Positions 26,219 to 34,374 of a stretch of DNA of 35,207 bases are shown here, in pieces. This DNA is from Thiobacillus sp. 63-78 (GTDB taxonomy: Bacteria > Pseudomonadota > Gammaproteobacteria > Burkholderiales > Thiobacillaceae). The position numbers and the translations under genes were made by a program. The notes beneath the pieces are model-generated. The model made no database searches, was not told where the DNA came from, and was given only the letters and a program-made list of their open reading frames with translations. The number at the start of each line of letters is the position of its first letter. Position 1 is the stretch's first letter. The DNA lies in contig MKWM01000054.1 of assembly GCA_001899765.1 (NCBI GenBank), positions 1-35,207 of the forward strand, read 5' to 3'.

Positions 26219-28128
26219 CCTTCCTGCGCGCCTGGCTCCGCCGTCTGCCGCATCTCAGCATCCGCAGCCGCGTGCTGCTGATCGCCCTGCTGCCCGCGCT
26301 GCTCGCCGAGTCCGGCATGGTGGCCTACTTCACTTCGCAGACGCTTGCCACAGCCGAAAACGCACTGCACGCCCGCGCGACCAGCGCCGCCCGCCATCTG
26401 GCCGAAACCTTGCCCTATGCGCTGGCCCGTGGCGATACGGCGCTGGCCCGCCGCCTGCTCGAAACCGAGGCCCACAACAGCCGGCTTGCGTTTGCCCGCG
26501 TCACGCACCCACAGGGGCCCACGCTGATCGATACGGGCAATGCCTCCGGAAGCGGACGCCTCGACGTCCGCTTCCGGGAACGCGCCAGCATCCTCTTGCC
26601 CTCCGGCTCGGCGATTCAAGCCAGCGCCCTGGCGCACGCACCCAATGCCACCCACGGCTTGCTGGGCGAAGTCGAGGTCGGCGTCAGGCTGGACCAGATC
26701 GCCACGTTCAAGCAGGACACCCTGATGCATGCTGTCCTGCTCATGCTGCTGGCCATGTCGCTTACCGGTGCGCTGGCCTGGCGACTGTCCAACCGGCTGG
26801 CCGGCCAGTTGCGGCATGTCGGCCGCGTGGTCGAAATGCTTGCCTGCGATGACCTCACGGTACGCACCCGCTTGCCGCCCGAAGGTGAAATCGGCGCACT
26901 CGCCACGGGCGTGAACAACATGGCCGAGGCCTTGCAGACGCATCGCAGCGAACTGGAGCGGCGCATCCGGGAAGCCACCGCAGATCTCGCCGCGAAGAAG
27001 GACATGGCAGAACGCGCCAATCAGGCCAAATCGCGTTTTTTCGCCGCGGCCAGTCACGATCTGCGACAACCGCTGCATGCCCTGTCTCTATTTGTCGCTG
27101 CGCTCAAGGCGCGCAACCAGCAGGCCGAAGCGCAGTTCCTGATCGACAACATCGAAGCCTCCACTGCGGCCATGGAACTGCTGTTCAATTCGCTGCTCGA
27201 TATCTCGCGGCTCGACGCCGGCGTCATCGAAGCGCATCCGGCGCATTTCTCGCTGCAGAAAATGCTGTATGACCTCGAGCAACAGTTCAGTGCATTGGCC
27301 GCGGAGAAGCAGTTGCGGCTGCGTTTCCGCCCGTGTGATTTCACTCTGTATAGTGACCCGCTGCTGATCGAGCGCATCCTGGCCAACCTGATCGCCAATG
27401 CCATCCGCCATACCGACGATGGCGGCGTGCTGGTGACCTGCCGCCGCCACGGCCGTTCGGTGCGACTCAGCGTGATCGATACCGGGCGCGGCATTCCGCC
27501 CGATCAGCAGAAAAATGTGTTCCAGGAATTCGTGCAGCTGCATAATCCGGCGCGCGATCGCAGCAAGGGGCTGGGACTCGGGCTGGCCATCGTGTCGCGC
27601 CTCGGCCGGCTGCTGGGACTTCGCATCGACCTGCGTTCATGGCCGGATCACGGTTCGGCCTTCAGTCTCGACGTGCCATGCGGCGACGTCCGGCTGGTCC
27701 GGACACCTGCCCCCGCCAACACGCCCGGCCCCATCCCGGTCGACGCACTGGTGCTGCTGGTGGACGACGAAACGGCGATCCTGCGCGGCATGGCCGAACT
27801 GTTCGACAACTGGAACATCGACCTCGTCACCGCGCACAGTACCGACGAAGCCGAACACTGGCTTGACAGCCTCGGCCGCATCCCCGATGTCATCGTGTCC
27901 GATTATCGTCTGCCCGACGACACCGACGGCGTCGAGGTCATCACCCGCCTGCGCAAAAAATTTGCCCGCGACATCCCCGCCATTCTGGTCACCGGCGACA
28001 CCGCGCCCGACACCATCCTGCGCATCAGCCAGGCAGGGATTCCAATGCTGCACAAGCCGCTGCGCCCAGCCAAACTGCGCGCCCTGCTCACCCACCTGAT
28101 CCAGCAGGCACGTACCACCATGGGATAA
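26215..28128 (+). CDS. Hybrid sensor histidine kinase with C-terminal receiver
   Basis: A 637-aa inner-membrane kinase. The first membrane helix is about 20-43, and a sensor region of about 120 residues (probably periplasmic, no recognised motif) follows. The second helix is about 172-192, then comes a HAMP linker. H281 lies in FFAAASHDLRQPLHALSLF, typical of hybrid kinases with DLRQPL. The ATPase domain has LANLIANAIRHTDDGG, VIDTGRGIP and GLGLGLAIVSRL. The receiver has D563 in VIVSDYRLP and LHKPLRP. The GTG start overlaps the regulator stop (GTGA). The LuxR regulator, or the attached receiver, is the likely phosphate target. The sensed signal is not evident. Confidence 0.93.
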   Translation: MTFLRAWLRRLPHLSIRSRVLLIALLPALLAESGMVAYFTSQTLATAENALHARATSAARHLAETLPYALARGDTALARRLLETEAHNSRLAFARVTHPQGPTLIDTGNASGSGRLDVRFRERASILLPSGSAIQASALAHAPNATHGLLGEVEVGVRLDQIATFKQDTLMHAVLLMLLAMSLTGALAWRLSNRLAGQLRHVGRVVEMLACDDLTVRTRLPPEGEIGALATGVNNMAEALQTHRSELERRIREATADLAAKKDMAERANQAKSRFFAAASHDLRQPLHALSLFVAALKARNQQAEAQFLIDNIEASTAAMELLFNSLLDISRLDAGVIEAHPAHFSLQKMLYDLEQQFSALAAEKQLRLRFRPCDFTLYSDPLLIERILANLIANAIRHTDDGGVLVTCRRHGRSVRLSVIDTGRGIPPDQQKNVFQEFVQLHNPARDRSKGLGLGLAIVSRLGRLLGLRIDLRSWPDHGSAFSLDVPCGDVRLVRTPAPANTPGPIPVDALVLLVDDETAILRGMAELFDNWNIDLVTAHSTDEAEHWLDSLGRIPDVIVSDYRLPDDTDGVEVITRLRKKFARDIPAILVTGDTAPDTILRISQAGIPMLHKPLRPAKLRALLTHLIQQARTTMG

Positions 28129-28131
28129 TCC

Positions 28132-28194
28132 ACTCCCCACTCCCCACTCACCACTCACCACTCACCACTCACCACTCACCACTCACCACTCCCC
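28132..28194 (+). repeat. Tandem heptamer repeat, nine units, upstream of mpl
   Basis: Nine contiguous 7-bp units fill the space between the kinase gene and mpl: two ACTCCCC, six ACTCACC, one ACTCCCC. Only ACC separates the last unit from the mpl ATG. The array occupies the place of any ribosome binding site and contains none. Copy number is likely to vary by slippage. Confidence 0.95.
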
Positions 28195-28197
28195 ACC

Positions 28198-29598
28198 ATG
28201 CACCTACATATCCTCGGCATCTGCGGCACCTTCATGGGCGGCATCGCCGCCATCGCCCGCGCCGCCGGCCACACCGTCACCGGTTGCGACGCCAACGTCT
28301 ACCCGCCGATGTCCGACCAGCTGCGCGCGCTCGGCATCGATCTCATCGAAGGCTACGACGCCAAACAAGCCGGCATCAAGGCCGACATCTTTGTCGTCGG
28401 CAACGTCGTCACCCGCGGCAACCCGCTGATGGAGGCCATTCTCGAACGCAACCTCGCCTACACCTCCGGCCCGCAATGGCTGGCCGACAACGTCCTGCAC
28501 GACAAATGGGTGCTGGCAGTGGCGGGCACCCACGGCAAGACCACCACCGCCGCGATGCTGGCGTGGATCCTCGACGACGCCCGCATGCGTCCGGGCTTCC
28601 TCATCGGCGGCGTGCCGCAGAATTTCGAAGTCTCTGCCCGGCTGACCGACAGCCCCTTCTTCGTCATCGAAGCCGACGAATACGACACCGCCTTCTTCGA
28701 CAAGCGCTCCAAGTTCGTCCACTACCGCCCGCGCACCGTCATCCTCAACAACCTCGAGTACGACCATGCCGACATCTTCCCCGATCTCGCCGCCATCGAG
28801 ACCCAGTTTCACCACCTCGTGCGTACCGTGCCCGGCAACGGCCTCATCGTCGCCAACGGCCGCGCGCCCGCACTCGAGCGCGTATTCGAACGCGGTTTGT
28901 GGACCCCGGTAGAACGTTTCGACAACGCCGGTGGCTGGAGCACCGGCGAGCCCGACGCCGACGGCAGCTTCGACGTCCTGTTCGACAGCGTGCCGCAGGG
29001 CCGCGTGAACTGGACGCTCATCGGCGAACACAACCGCATGAATGCGCTCGCCGCCATCGCCGCCGCCCGCCATGCCGGCGTGCCCGCCGCCGCCGCGATC
29101 GACGCCTTGAGCCGCTTCGAGAACGTCAAGCGGCGCATGGAAATTCGCGGCAGCGTGCACGGCATCACCGTCTACGACGATTTCGCCCACCATCCCACCG
29201 CCATCGCCACCACTGTCGAAGGCCTGCGCCGCAAGGTCGGAACAGCGCGCATCCTCGCTGTACTCGAGCCGCGCTCCAACACCATGAAACTCGGCGTCAT
29301 GAAAGCTGCGCTGCCTGCCAGCCTCGCCGGTGCCGACCTCGTCTACTGCTACGGCGCCACCCTCGGCTGGGACGCGCGCGAAGCGCTCGCCCCGCTCGGC
29401 GCCAGGGCGCGCGTGTTCGACGATCTCGACACGCTCGTCGCGCAGCTCGTCGAAGACGGCCGCCCCGACGACCACGTGCTGATGATGAGCAACGGCGGCT
29501 TCGGCGGCATCCACGCCAGGCTGCTGGATGCGCTGCATCATCACTATCACGAGGATATTGTGCTGATGCCGATGCATCGGCATGGGGGGTATGCGTAA
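28198..29598 (+). CDS. mpl: Mpl, murein-peptide ligase
   Basis: UDP-N-acetylmuramate:L-alanyl-gamma-D-glutamyl-meso-diaminopimelate ligase (466 aa), a cytoplasmic Mur-ligase-family enzyme that reattaches recycled murein tripeptide to UDP-MurNAc. The N-terminal HILGICGTFMGGIA and GCDANVYPPMSDQL are Mpl-specific. The ATP loop is GTHGKTT at 110-116. VIEADEYDTAFFDKRSKF, LNNLEYDHADIFPDL, GEHNRMNALAA, FENVKRRMEIRG, YDDFAHHPTAI and EPRSNTMKLG follow in the expected order. Length is as for E. coli Mpl. The start is immediately preceded by the heptamer array and has no Shine-Dalgarno sequence, so translation initiation is unusual. It is followed by the inverted-repeat island. Confidence 0.96.
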   Translation: MHLHILGICGTFMGGIAAIARAAGHTVTGCDANVYPPMSDQLRALGIDLIEGYDAKQAGIKADIFVVGNVVTRGNPLMEAILERNLAYTSGPQWLADNVLHDKWVLAVAGTHGKTTTAAMLAWILDDARMRPGFLIGGVPQNFEVSARLTDSPFFVIEADEYDTAFFDKRSKFVHYRPRTVILNNLEYDHADIFPDLAAIETQFHHLVRTVPGNGLIVANGRAPALERVFERGLWTPVERFDNAGGWSTGEPDADGSFDVLFDSVPQGRVNWTLIGEHNRMNALAAIAAARHAGVPAAAAIDALSRFENVKRRMEIRGSVHGITVYDDFAHHPTAIATTVEGLRRKVGTARILAVLEPRSNTMKLGVMKAALPASLAGADLVYCYGATLGWDAREALAPLGARARVFDDLDTLVAQLVEDGRPDDHVLMMSNGGFGGIHARLLDALHHHYHEDIVLMPMHRHGGYA

Positions 29599-29607
29599 GG
29601 GAATGTT

Positions 29608-29999
29608 GTCATTGCGAGGCGCGTAGCGGCGAAGCAATCCAGTTGCGCGTACTGAGCGAACGATTGCGTAGCGCACTGCCCACGCACCGTTCGCGCTGAG
29701 CCTGTCGAAGCGCTGTCAACGATAGTGAAGGATTTCGCAAGACCGCTGACCGTTGGCCGGGGGTTGCCCGGCAGCAAGTTACTTTTCTTGTCTCGCCAAG
29801 AAAAATAACCCAAAGAAGGCGACCCCAACATCCCCGAAACCCCGAAGCTCAAGCGCGCCGAGCGGGCGGCAAAGAACTCGCCCCGCTTTTGCTGGGCTGA
29901 TTTCATTTTTGTGAGCGGGGCTCAAACACCTTTGCCGCTGATCCGCCCGCCACACTTGATCTTCGGCGGGGCTGTAAGGGGAGGAAAGTCAAAACCAGG
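29608..29999. repeat. Left arm of large nested inverted repeat
   Basis: About 390 bp that recur in inverted orientation, with scattered substitutions and small indels, at 30350-30784. From the outer edge inward it holds a GTCATTGCGAGG...GCGAAGCAATCCAG unit (29608-29645), a GAGCCTGTCGAAGCGC unit (about 29697-29712) and a ~260-bp segment (29736-29999) containing a TTTTCTTGTCTCGCCAAGAAAA palindrome-like stretch. It shows no credible gene: frames across it are rich in Arg/Pro and broken. Confidence 0.85.
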
Positions 30000-30349
30000 A
30001 CAACGATGACTGGACAGTTTAAGCAACTATGTGCGACATGCCTGTTTTGGGCATCAAGCAGATATCAACGTCGCCTTATCAGATACATGACAAGAACAAA
30101 GGCAAGCAGTACATACAAAGCATAAAAACGGTCAGTTTGGATTTCTATTGCAAGCGTCCGTAATTCTCGAAGTATTCCGACCTAATCCATGTCTGCCTCT
30201 GCACTCTATATTAAGTTAGAGGCAGTCTAAGGGGCGTTCTCCAAGCAACGTAATTAACCGGCGTTAGTAATCCAAGCGAAGCACGATTTCAAAAGGTCAT
30301 CGAGTCCGATGATCTCCTTGAGGAAGGTGTCCCCATCAGTCACCCTCGC
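30000..30349. other. AT-richer core between the inverted arms
   Basis: This 350-bp core is visibly richer in A+T than its surroundings. It contains a broken small membrane reading frame on the minus strand (30065-30190) and a short hairpin (CTGCCTCT / AGAGGCAG, 30193-30225) just upstream of it. No transposase, recombinase or RNA gene is recognisable. Confidence 0.6.
30065..30190 (-). pseudogene. Possible broken small membrane-protein gene (stop at codon 3)
   Basis: Reading on the minus strand from ATG 30190 gives M-D-stop, then an open frame of 38 codons ending at TGA 30065. The continuing peptide has a charged amphipathic start (ILRELRTLAIEIQTDR), a single membrane helix (FYALYVLLAFVLVMYLI) and a basic tail (RRR), a plausible membrane microprotein. 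GAGG lies five bases before the ATG, inside a hairpin arm. The amber codon at position 3 makes it a probable remnant. I cannot exclude chance, and no homologue is known to me. Confidence 0.3.
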
Positions 30350-30784
30350 CCTGGTTTTGACTTTCCTCCCCTCACAGCCCCGCCGGAAATCGAGCCTGCC
30401 GGGCGGATCAGCGGCGAAGGTGTCTGAGCCCCGCCCACAAAAAAACCAATTAAAACAGCAAGGCGGGGCGAGTTCTTCGCCGCCCGTCCGGCAGGCTCGA
30501 TTTCCGGGGTTTCGGGGATGTCGGGGTCGCCTTCTTTGGGTTACTTTTCTTGGCGAGACAAGAAAAGTGACTTGCCGCCGGGCTGCCCCCGGCCAACGGT
30601 CAGTTGTCCTGCGAACACCTCCCCTACAACGAACAGGCCCTTCGACAAGCTCAGGGCGAACGGGCCGAGGAATGCGCTTCGACAGGCTCAGGGCGGACGG
30701 TGCGGGGTGGCGGTGCGCTATGCAATATTCAACGAAGTGCGAGCGCAGACTGGATAGCTTCGCCACCGTGCGACGCTCAATGAC
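30350..30784. repeat. Right arm of large nested inverted repeat
   Basis: Inverted copy of 29608-29999. The matching order is the ~260-bp inner segment (30350-30613), then two copies of the CTTCGACARGCTCAGGGCG unit (around 30641-30661 and 30668-30692; the left arm has one), and the outer GCTTCGCC...GCTCAATGAC unit ending at 30784. A 170-codon open frame crosses it on the minus strand. Its Arg/Pro-rich translation and its near-repeat in the left arm indicate a non-coding repeat. Confidence 0.85.
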
Positions 30785-30824
30785 GGCACCCCGCCCCGGA
30801 TTTCTGGAATCCCCCTGCGCCCGG

Positions 30825-30830
30825 TAAAAT
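30825..30830 (+). promoter_or_regulatory. Candidate -10 element for yqiA
   Basis: TAAAAT sits six bases before ATG 30837, so transcription would start at or very near the start codon. A weak -35 (TTTCTG, about 30801) is 18 bases upstream. It lies just outside the right repeat arm. Confidence 0.4.
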
Positions 30831-30836
30831 CCGGGG

Positions 30837-31394
30837 ATGATCGTTTATCTTCATGGCTTCAACTCTTCTCCCGCCTCCGGCAAGGCCCGGCTGCTCGGTG
30901 AGTACCTGGCAAGCCTGGGCCGGCAAACGGACTACTATTGCCCGACCTTGCCCAACAGCCCGGGCGAAGCCATCGCCCGGGTTGAAGCGCATCTGGCGCA
31001 GCGCCAGACCGAACCGGTCACCCTCGTCGGCAGCTCGCTGGGTGGCTTCTACGCCACCCATCTGGCGGAGAAGCATGGCTGGAAAGCGGTGCTGGTGAAC
31101 CCGGCGGTCCACGCGCACGTTCTGATGCGCGGCGCGCTCGGCCCGCAGACCAACTGGCACAGCGGCGAAACATGGCAGTTCACCGAAGCGCATCTGGCCG
31201 GGCTCGCCGCGCTCGACGTCTCCGCCATCACCCGCCCCGAGCGCTACCTGCTGCTGGTACAGACCGGCGACGAGGTCATCGACTATCGCGACGCCGTCGC
31301 CTATTACGCGGGCGCCGCGCAGATCGTCGAGAACGGCGGTGACCACGGCTTTCGCGGATTCGAACGCCACTTCCAAACCATTCTGGATTTCTGA
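30837..31394 (+). CDS. yqiA: YqiA-like alpha/beta-hydrolase esterase (UPF0227)
   Basis: A 185-aa small cytoplasmic esterase. The N-terminal YLHGFNSSPASGKA is the family hallmark. The nucleophile elbow is G-S-S67-L-G in VTLVGSSLGGFYATHLAE. The acid is probably the Asp in VQTGDEVIDY, and the His is in ENGGDHGFRGFERH. The length matches E. coli YqiA (about 190 aa). The ATG at 30837 is preceded by GGGG and a -10-like TAAAAT so close that the message may be leaderless. The RNB gene begins six bases after its stop, so they form one unit. The natural substrate is unknown. Confidence 0.9.
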   Translation: MIVYLHGFNSSPASGKARLLGEYLASLGRQTDYYCPTLPNSPGEAIARVEAHLAQRQTEPVTLVGSSLGGFYATHLAEKHGWKAVLVNPAVHAHVLMRGALGPQTNWHSGETWQFTEAHLAGLAALDVSAITRPERYLLLVQTGDEVIDYRDAVAYYAGAAQIVENGGDHGFRGFERHFQTILDF

Positions 31395-31400
31395 TTTTTC

Positions 31401-33269
31401 ATGTATCTCATCTTTGAAGAGGACGGCCATTTCAAGGCCGGCTCCCTCCTGTCCGAGACCGACGCGACGGTACAGGTGGAGACGGCTTCGGGCAAGCGCA
31501 GCAAGATCAAGACGGCCAGCATCCTGCTGCGCTTCGCGGCGCCCGCCCCGGCCGAGGTGATGGCTGCAGCCGGGACGCTGGCGGAAGAACTCGATGCCGA
31601 CTTTCTGTGGGAAGTGGCCGGTAGCGACGAATTCGGCTTCGAGCAACTGGCGCAGGAATATTACGGCCACACGCCACAGCCGGCGGAGTCGGTGGCGCTA
31701 TTGATGACATTGCATGCGTCGCCGATCCATTTCCATAAAAAAGGCCGGGGACGATATCGCCCCGCACCGGCCGAAACGCTGGCGGCCGCCAAAGCCGGGC
31801 TGGAAAAGAAGCGCCTCGCTGCGGAAAGGCAGGCCCATCTTGCCGCCGAACTCGCCGCCTTCCGTCTGCCCGCGGAATACACCTCGCTGATTCCGCGCAT
31901 TCTCATCGCGCCGGACAAGAACACCCTGGAGTACAAAGCGCTGGCGGACGCCGCCGCGGCGACCGGCCTGTCTCAATTAAGACTCATCGAACGCTGCGGC
32001 GCGATTCCCTCGACGTTCGATTTCCATCTGGCGACCTTTCTGCTGGAATATTTTCCGTGCGGCACCGGATTCCCGGACGTCGCCGAGCCGCACGACCCCC
32101 CGGCATTGCAGAAGCGAGCCGTCCGCGCGTTCTCGATCGACGATGAGGCCACCACCGAAATCGATGATGCCCTGTCGGTCGAGTGGCGCGACGACGGCAG
32201 CATCTGCGTCGGCATCCACATCGCAGCGCCCGCGCTCGGCGTCGCGCCGGATTCGGAATTCGACAGGATGGCGCGCGAACGCCTGTCTACCGTGTACTAC
32301 CCGGGCAGCAAGATCACCATGCTGCCCGAGCCGTTGATCCACCATTACACGCTGGGCGAGGCGCACGACTGTCCGGTGCTGTCGCTGTATCTCGACGTGG
32401 CATCCGACCTGCGCGTGCGCGGGACCGAAACCCGGCTGGAAATGGTGCACATTGCCGACAATCTGCGCCACGAAACGCTGGAGGCGCAGTTCAACGACGA
32501 CACCCTGCGCAACCCCGCAGTGCCCGATTATCCTTACCGCCGCGAGCTGGAATGGCTGCACGATTTCACCGCCGTGCTGGAAGCCGGGCGCGGCAAGACC
32601 AGCACCGTGGATCGTGTCGACTACAACTTCAGGATTGACGGCGAGCACATCAGCATCACCCCGCGCAAGCGCGGCAGCCCGATCGACAAGGTGGTGTCGG
32701 AACTGATGATCTTCGCCAATGCGCACTGGGGCGGCTGGCTGGCGGAAAACCGCATACCCGGCATCTACCGCGCGCAGGCCAACGGCAAAACGCGCATGAC
32801 GACCGCCCCCGACCCGCATCAGGGTCTGGGCGTCGATCAATATGCGTGGGCGACGTCGCCGCTGCGGCGTTACGTCGATCTGATCAACCAGCGCCAGTTG
32901 ATCAGCCTGGTGCAGGGCAGCGATCCGGTCTATCCGCCCCGGAGCGAAGCCCTGTTCACGGTGGTGCGCGAATTCGAACTGGCCTACGATGCCTACAATG
33001 AATTCCAGCGCCGCCTTGAGCGCTACTTGATGCTGCGCTGGCTGATCCAGGAAAACGTGAGCGAAGTCACCGCCCGCATCATCCGGGAAGACCTGGTGCG
33101 CTTCGACACCTTGCCGATGGTGACGCGCGCGCCTTCGGTGGCGGGCATTCTCCCGGGGTCGCGGGTATCCCTTGCGATTTCCCATATCGACCTGCTCGAC
33201 ATCAGCTTCCATGCCGAATACCGGGAGACCCTGGAAGCGCCGCCTGACAGCGGCGCCGTGCTTCCGTAG
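31401..33269 (+). CDS. RNB-domain exoribonuclease (RNase II/R family)
   Basis: A 622-aa putative 3'-5' exoribonuclease. The N-terminal ~200 residues are poorly conserved and contain a helical Ala/Glu/Lys stretch. The RNB domain begins around 240: SIDDEATTEIDDALSVE (about 245-260) carries the acidic metal ligands of the family. GIHIAAPALGVAPDSEFDRMARERLSTVYYPG, KVVSELMIFAN, YRAQ and YAWATSPLRRYVDLINQRQL follow. The length and weak S1/cold-shock regions set it apart from E. coli Rnr and Rnb, so I give no symbol. It follows yqiA by six bases and precedes tonB by 32. This RNB-TonB order is, from memory, common in related betaproteobacteria. Confidence 0.92.
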   Translation: MYLIFEEDGHFKAGSLLSETDATVQVETASGKRSKIKTASILLRFAAPAPAEVMAAAGTLAEELDADFLWEVAGSDEFGFEQLAQEYYGHTPQPAESVALLMTLHASPIHFHKKGRGRYRPAPAETLAAAKAGLEKKRLAAERQAHLAAELAAFRLPAEYTSLIPRILIAPDKNTLEYKALADAAAATGLSQLRLIERCGAIPSTFDFHLATFLLEYFPCGTGFPDVAEPHDPPALQKRAVRAFSIDDEATTEIDDALSVEWRDDGSICVGIHIAAPALGVAPDSEFDRMARERLSTVYYPGSKITMLPEPLIHHYTLGEAHDCPVLSLYLDVASDLRVRGTETRLEMVHIADNLRHETLEAQFNDDTLRNPAVPDYPYRRELEWLHDFTAVLEAGRGKTSTVDRVDYNFRIDGEHISITPRKRGSPIDKVVSELMIFANAHWGGWLAENRIPGIYRAQANGKTRMTTAPDPHQGLGVDQYAWATSPLRRYVDLINQRQLISLVQGSDPVYPPRSEALFTVVREFELAYDAYNEFQRRLERYLMLRWLIQENVSEVTARIIREDLVRFDTLPMVTRAPSVAGILPGSRVSLAISHIDLLDISFHAEYRETLEAPPDSGAVLP

Positions 33270-33301
33270 AATCGGTCCTGCCTCCATATCCGGTCTGTTT
33301 C

Positions 33302-34189
33302 GTGTCCGCCCCGCCTCCCGCTCTCGCCGCTCCCTCCAAACAAGGCACACGCATGGCACTGGCCCTGCTGGCGTCAGCGGCGGTACATGGCATGGTGCTG
33401 TCGACCCAGTTCGTGCACGTCAACCCGCGGCTGTTCGAGGATTCCAACCTGCCGATGGAAGTCGTGCTGGTCAACGCCAGGACTGCGGAATCACCGCTCA
33501 ATCCGGATGCGCTGGCGCAGGTCAATCTGGCGGGTGGCGGCAATACCGACGAAGACCGGCGACTGAAAAGCCCGCTTCCCGCCAGTTCCCGCTCCCAGAC
33601 CGGAACCGGGGAGGCGGCCTTGCAGGCCAAGGTGAGCGCGCTCGAGCAGCAGGCCAAGGCGCTGCTGAGCCAGCTGAAACCCGATGGCCCGCTGCCACCC
33701 CCTTCGCCCGTGACGACGCCGGCCCCCGTCCCGCCCACCGTGGACGCCAGCCAGCTCAATGCGCAGGCGCGCGAAATGGCGCAGTTGCAGGCGCGCATCT
33801 CGCAGCAGTGGGATGAGTATCAGAAACGCCCCAAACGTGCGTTCGTCGGTGCCAATGTGCGGGAATATGCCTTTGCCCGCTACGTGGAAGACTGGGTCGC
33901 CAAGGTCGAGCGCATCGGCAACGTCAACTATCCCGAAGCCGCACGCCGCCAGGGCATCTATGGCAGCCTGCGACTGACGGTATCGATTTATTCCGACGGA
34001 CGGATCGAGACCGTCGACATCGACAGCACGTCCGGTTCCAAGATCCTCGACGCCGCGGCGATCAGGATCGTCCAGCTCGCTGCACCCTACGCGCCTTTTC
34101 CCGACGACATGCGGAAAAAAGCCGATATCCTGTCGATCACCCGCACCTGGACCTTCACACGCTCCGACCAGCTCGTCGGGACTGACTGA
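33302..34189 (+). CDS. tonB: TonB-family energy transducer
   Basis: A 295-aa protein anchored in the inner membrane. A single N-terminal helix (MALALLASAAVHGMVLSTQF, about 18-37) keeps the SxxxH-like pattern of TonB anchors. Next come a coiled-coil-prone stretch (about 102-122) and a Pro-rich spacer (PLPPPSPVTTPAPVPP, about 127-145). The C-terminal TonB domain (about 200-290) has YVEDWVAKVERIGNVNYPEAARRQGIYGSLRLTVSIYSDG. It would transmit proton-motive force to outer-membrane receptors; exbB/exbD are not in this window. GTG 33302 is used; ATG 33353, with AAGG upstream, is a credible alternative. It ends 185 bases before the PEP-CTERM gene. Confidence 0.88.
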   Translation: MSAPPPALAAPSKQGTRMALALLASAAVHGMVLSTQFVHVNPRLFEDSNLPMEVVLVNARTAESPLNPDALAQVNLAGGGNTDEDRRLKSPLPASSRSQTGTGEAALQAKVSALEQQAKALLSQLKPDGPLPPPSPVTTPAPVPPTVDASQLNAQAREMAQLQARISQQWDEYQKRPKRAFVGANVREYAFARYVEDWVAKVERIGNVNYPEAARRQGIYGSLRLTVSIYSDGRIETVDIDSTSGSKILDAAAIRIVQLAAPYAPFPDDMRKKADILSITRTWTFTRSDQLVGTD

Positions 34190-34255
34190 ATCCCGTCATG
34201 TCCACCCTGCGCACCGCCGACACGGCGGCGCCTTCGCTTCAACCCTTCAAGAATA

Positions 34256-34284
34256 ATCCAATATCAATCAACAGCTTATTGGAT
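34256..34284. promoter_or_regulatory. Inverted repeat upstream of the PEP-CTERM promoter
   Basis: An 8-bp perfect inverted repeat (ATCCAATA / TATTGGAT) with a 13-base spacer starts 66 bases after the tonB stop and ends 13 bases before the sigma-54-like -24 element. It could be a tonB terminator without T tract or an activator-binding site. The sequence alone does not decide. Confidence 0.4.
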
Positions 34285-34296
34285 AGTGGCCACACA

Positions 34297-34312
34297 AGGC
34301 ATGCCGATTGCT
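34297..34312 (+). promoter_or_regulatory. Sigma-54-like promoter of the PEP-CTERM gene
   Basis: AGGCATG-CCGA-TTGCT has GG (34298-34299) and GC (34310-34311) exactly ten bases apart, with two mismatches to the TGGCACG-N4-TTGCW consensus. The predicted start is near 34323, giving a ~50-base leader before ATG 34375. Confidence 0.55.
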
Positions 34313-34374
34313 CCGTTCAGGAAAAACCGGCGCTGGAACTCTTTCCCGGCCGTCCCCGAATGACAGGAGCTCAC

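Noticed and set aside
28204..29676. 490-codon antisense and 471-codon sense shadow frames over mpl
   Set aside because: Third-position GC bias opens the other frames. The products are low complexity (Val/Gly/Ala/Asp or Arg/His/Pro) and mpl is certain.
30190..30280. Possible integron attC site in the AT-rich core
   Set aside because: GGCGTTAG and a short palindrome are present, but R and L boxes in the right order and spacing are not, and no integrase or cassette array is seen.
30254..30766. 170-codon minus-strand frame in the repeat island
   Set aside because: Most of it lies in the right inverted arm, whose counterpart at 29736-29999 is non-coding. The translation is Arg/Pro rich and resembles spurious proteins often predicted from dispersed repeats.
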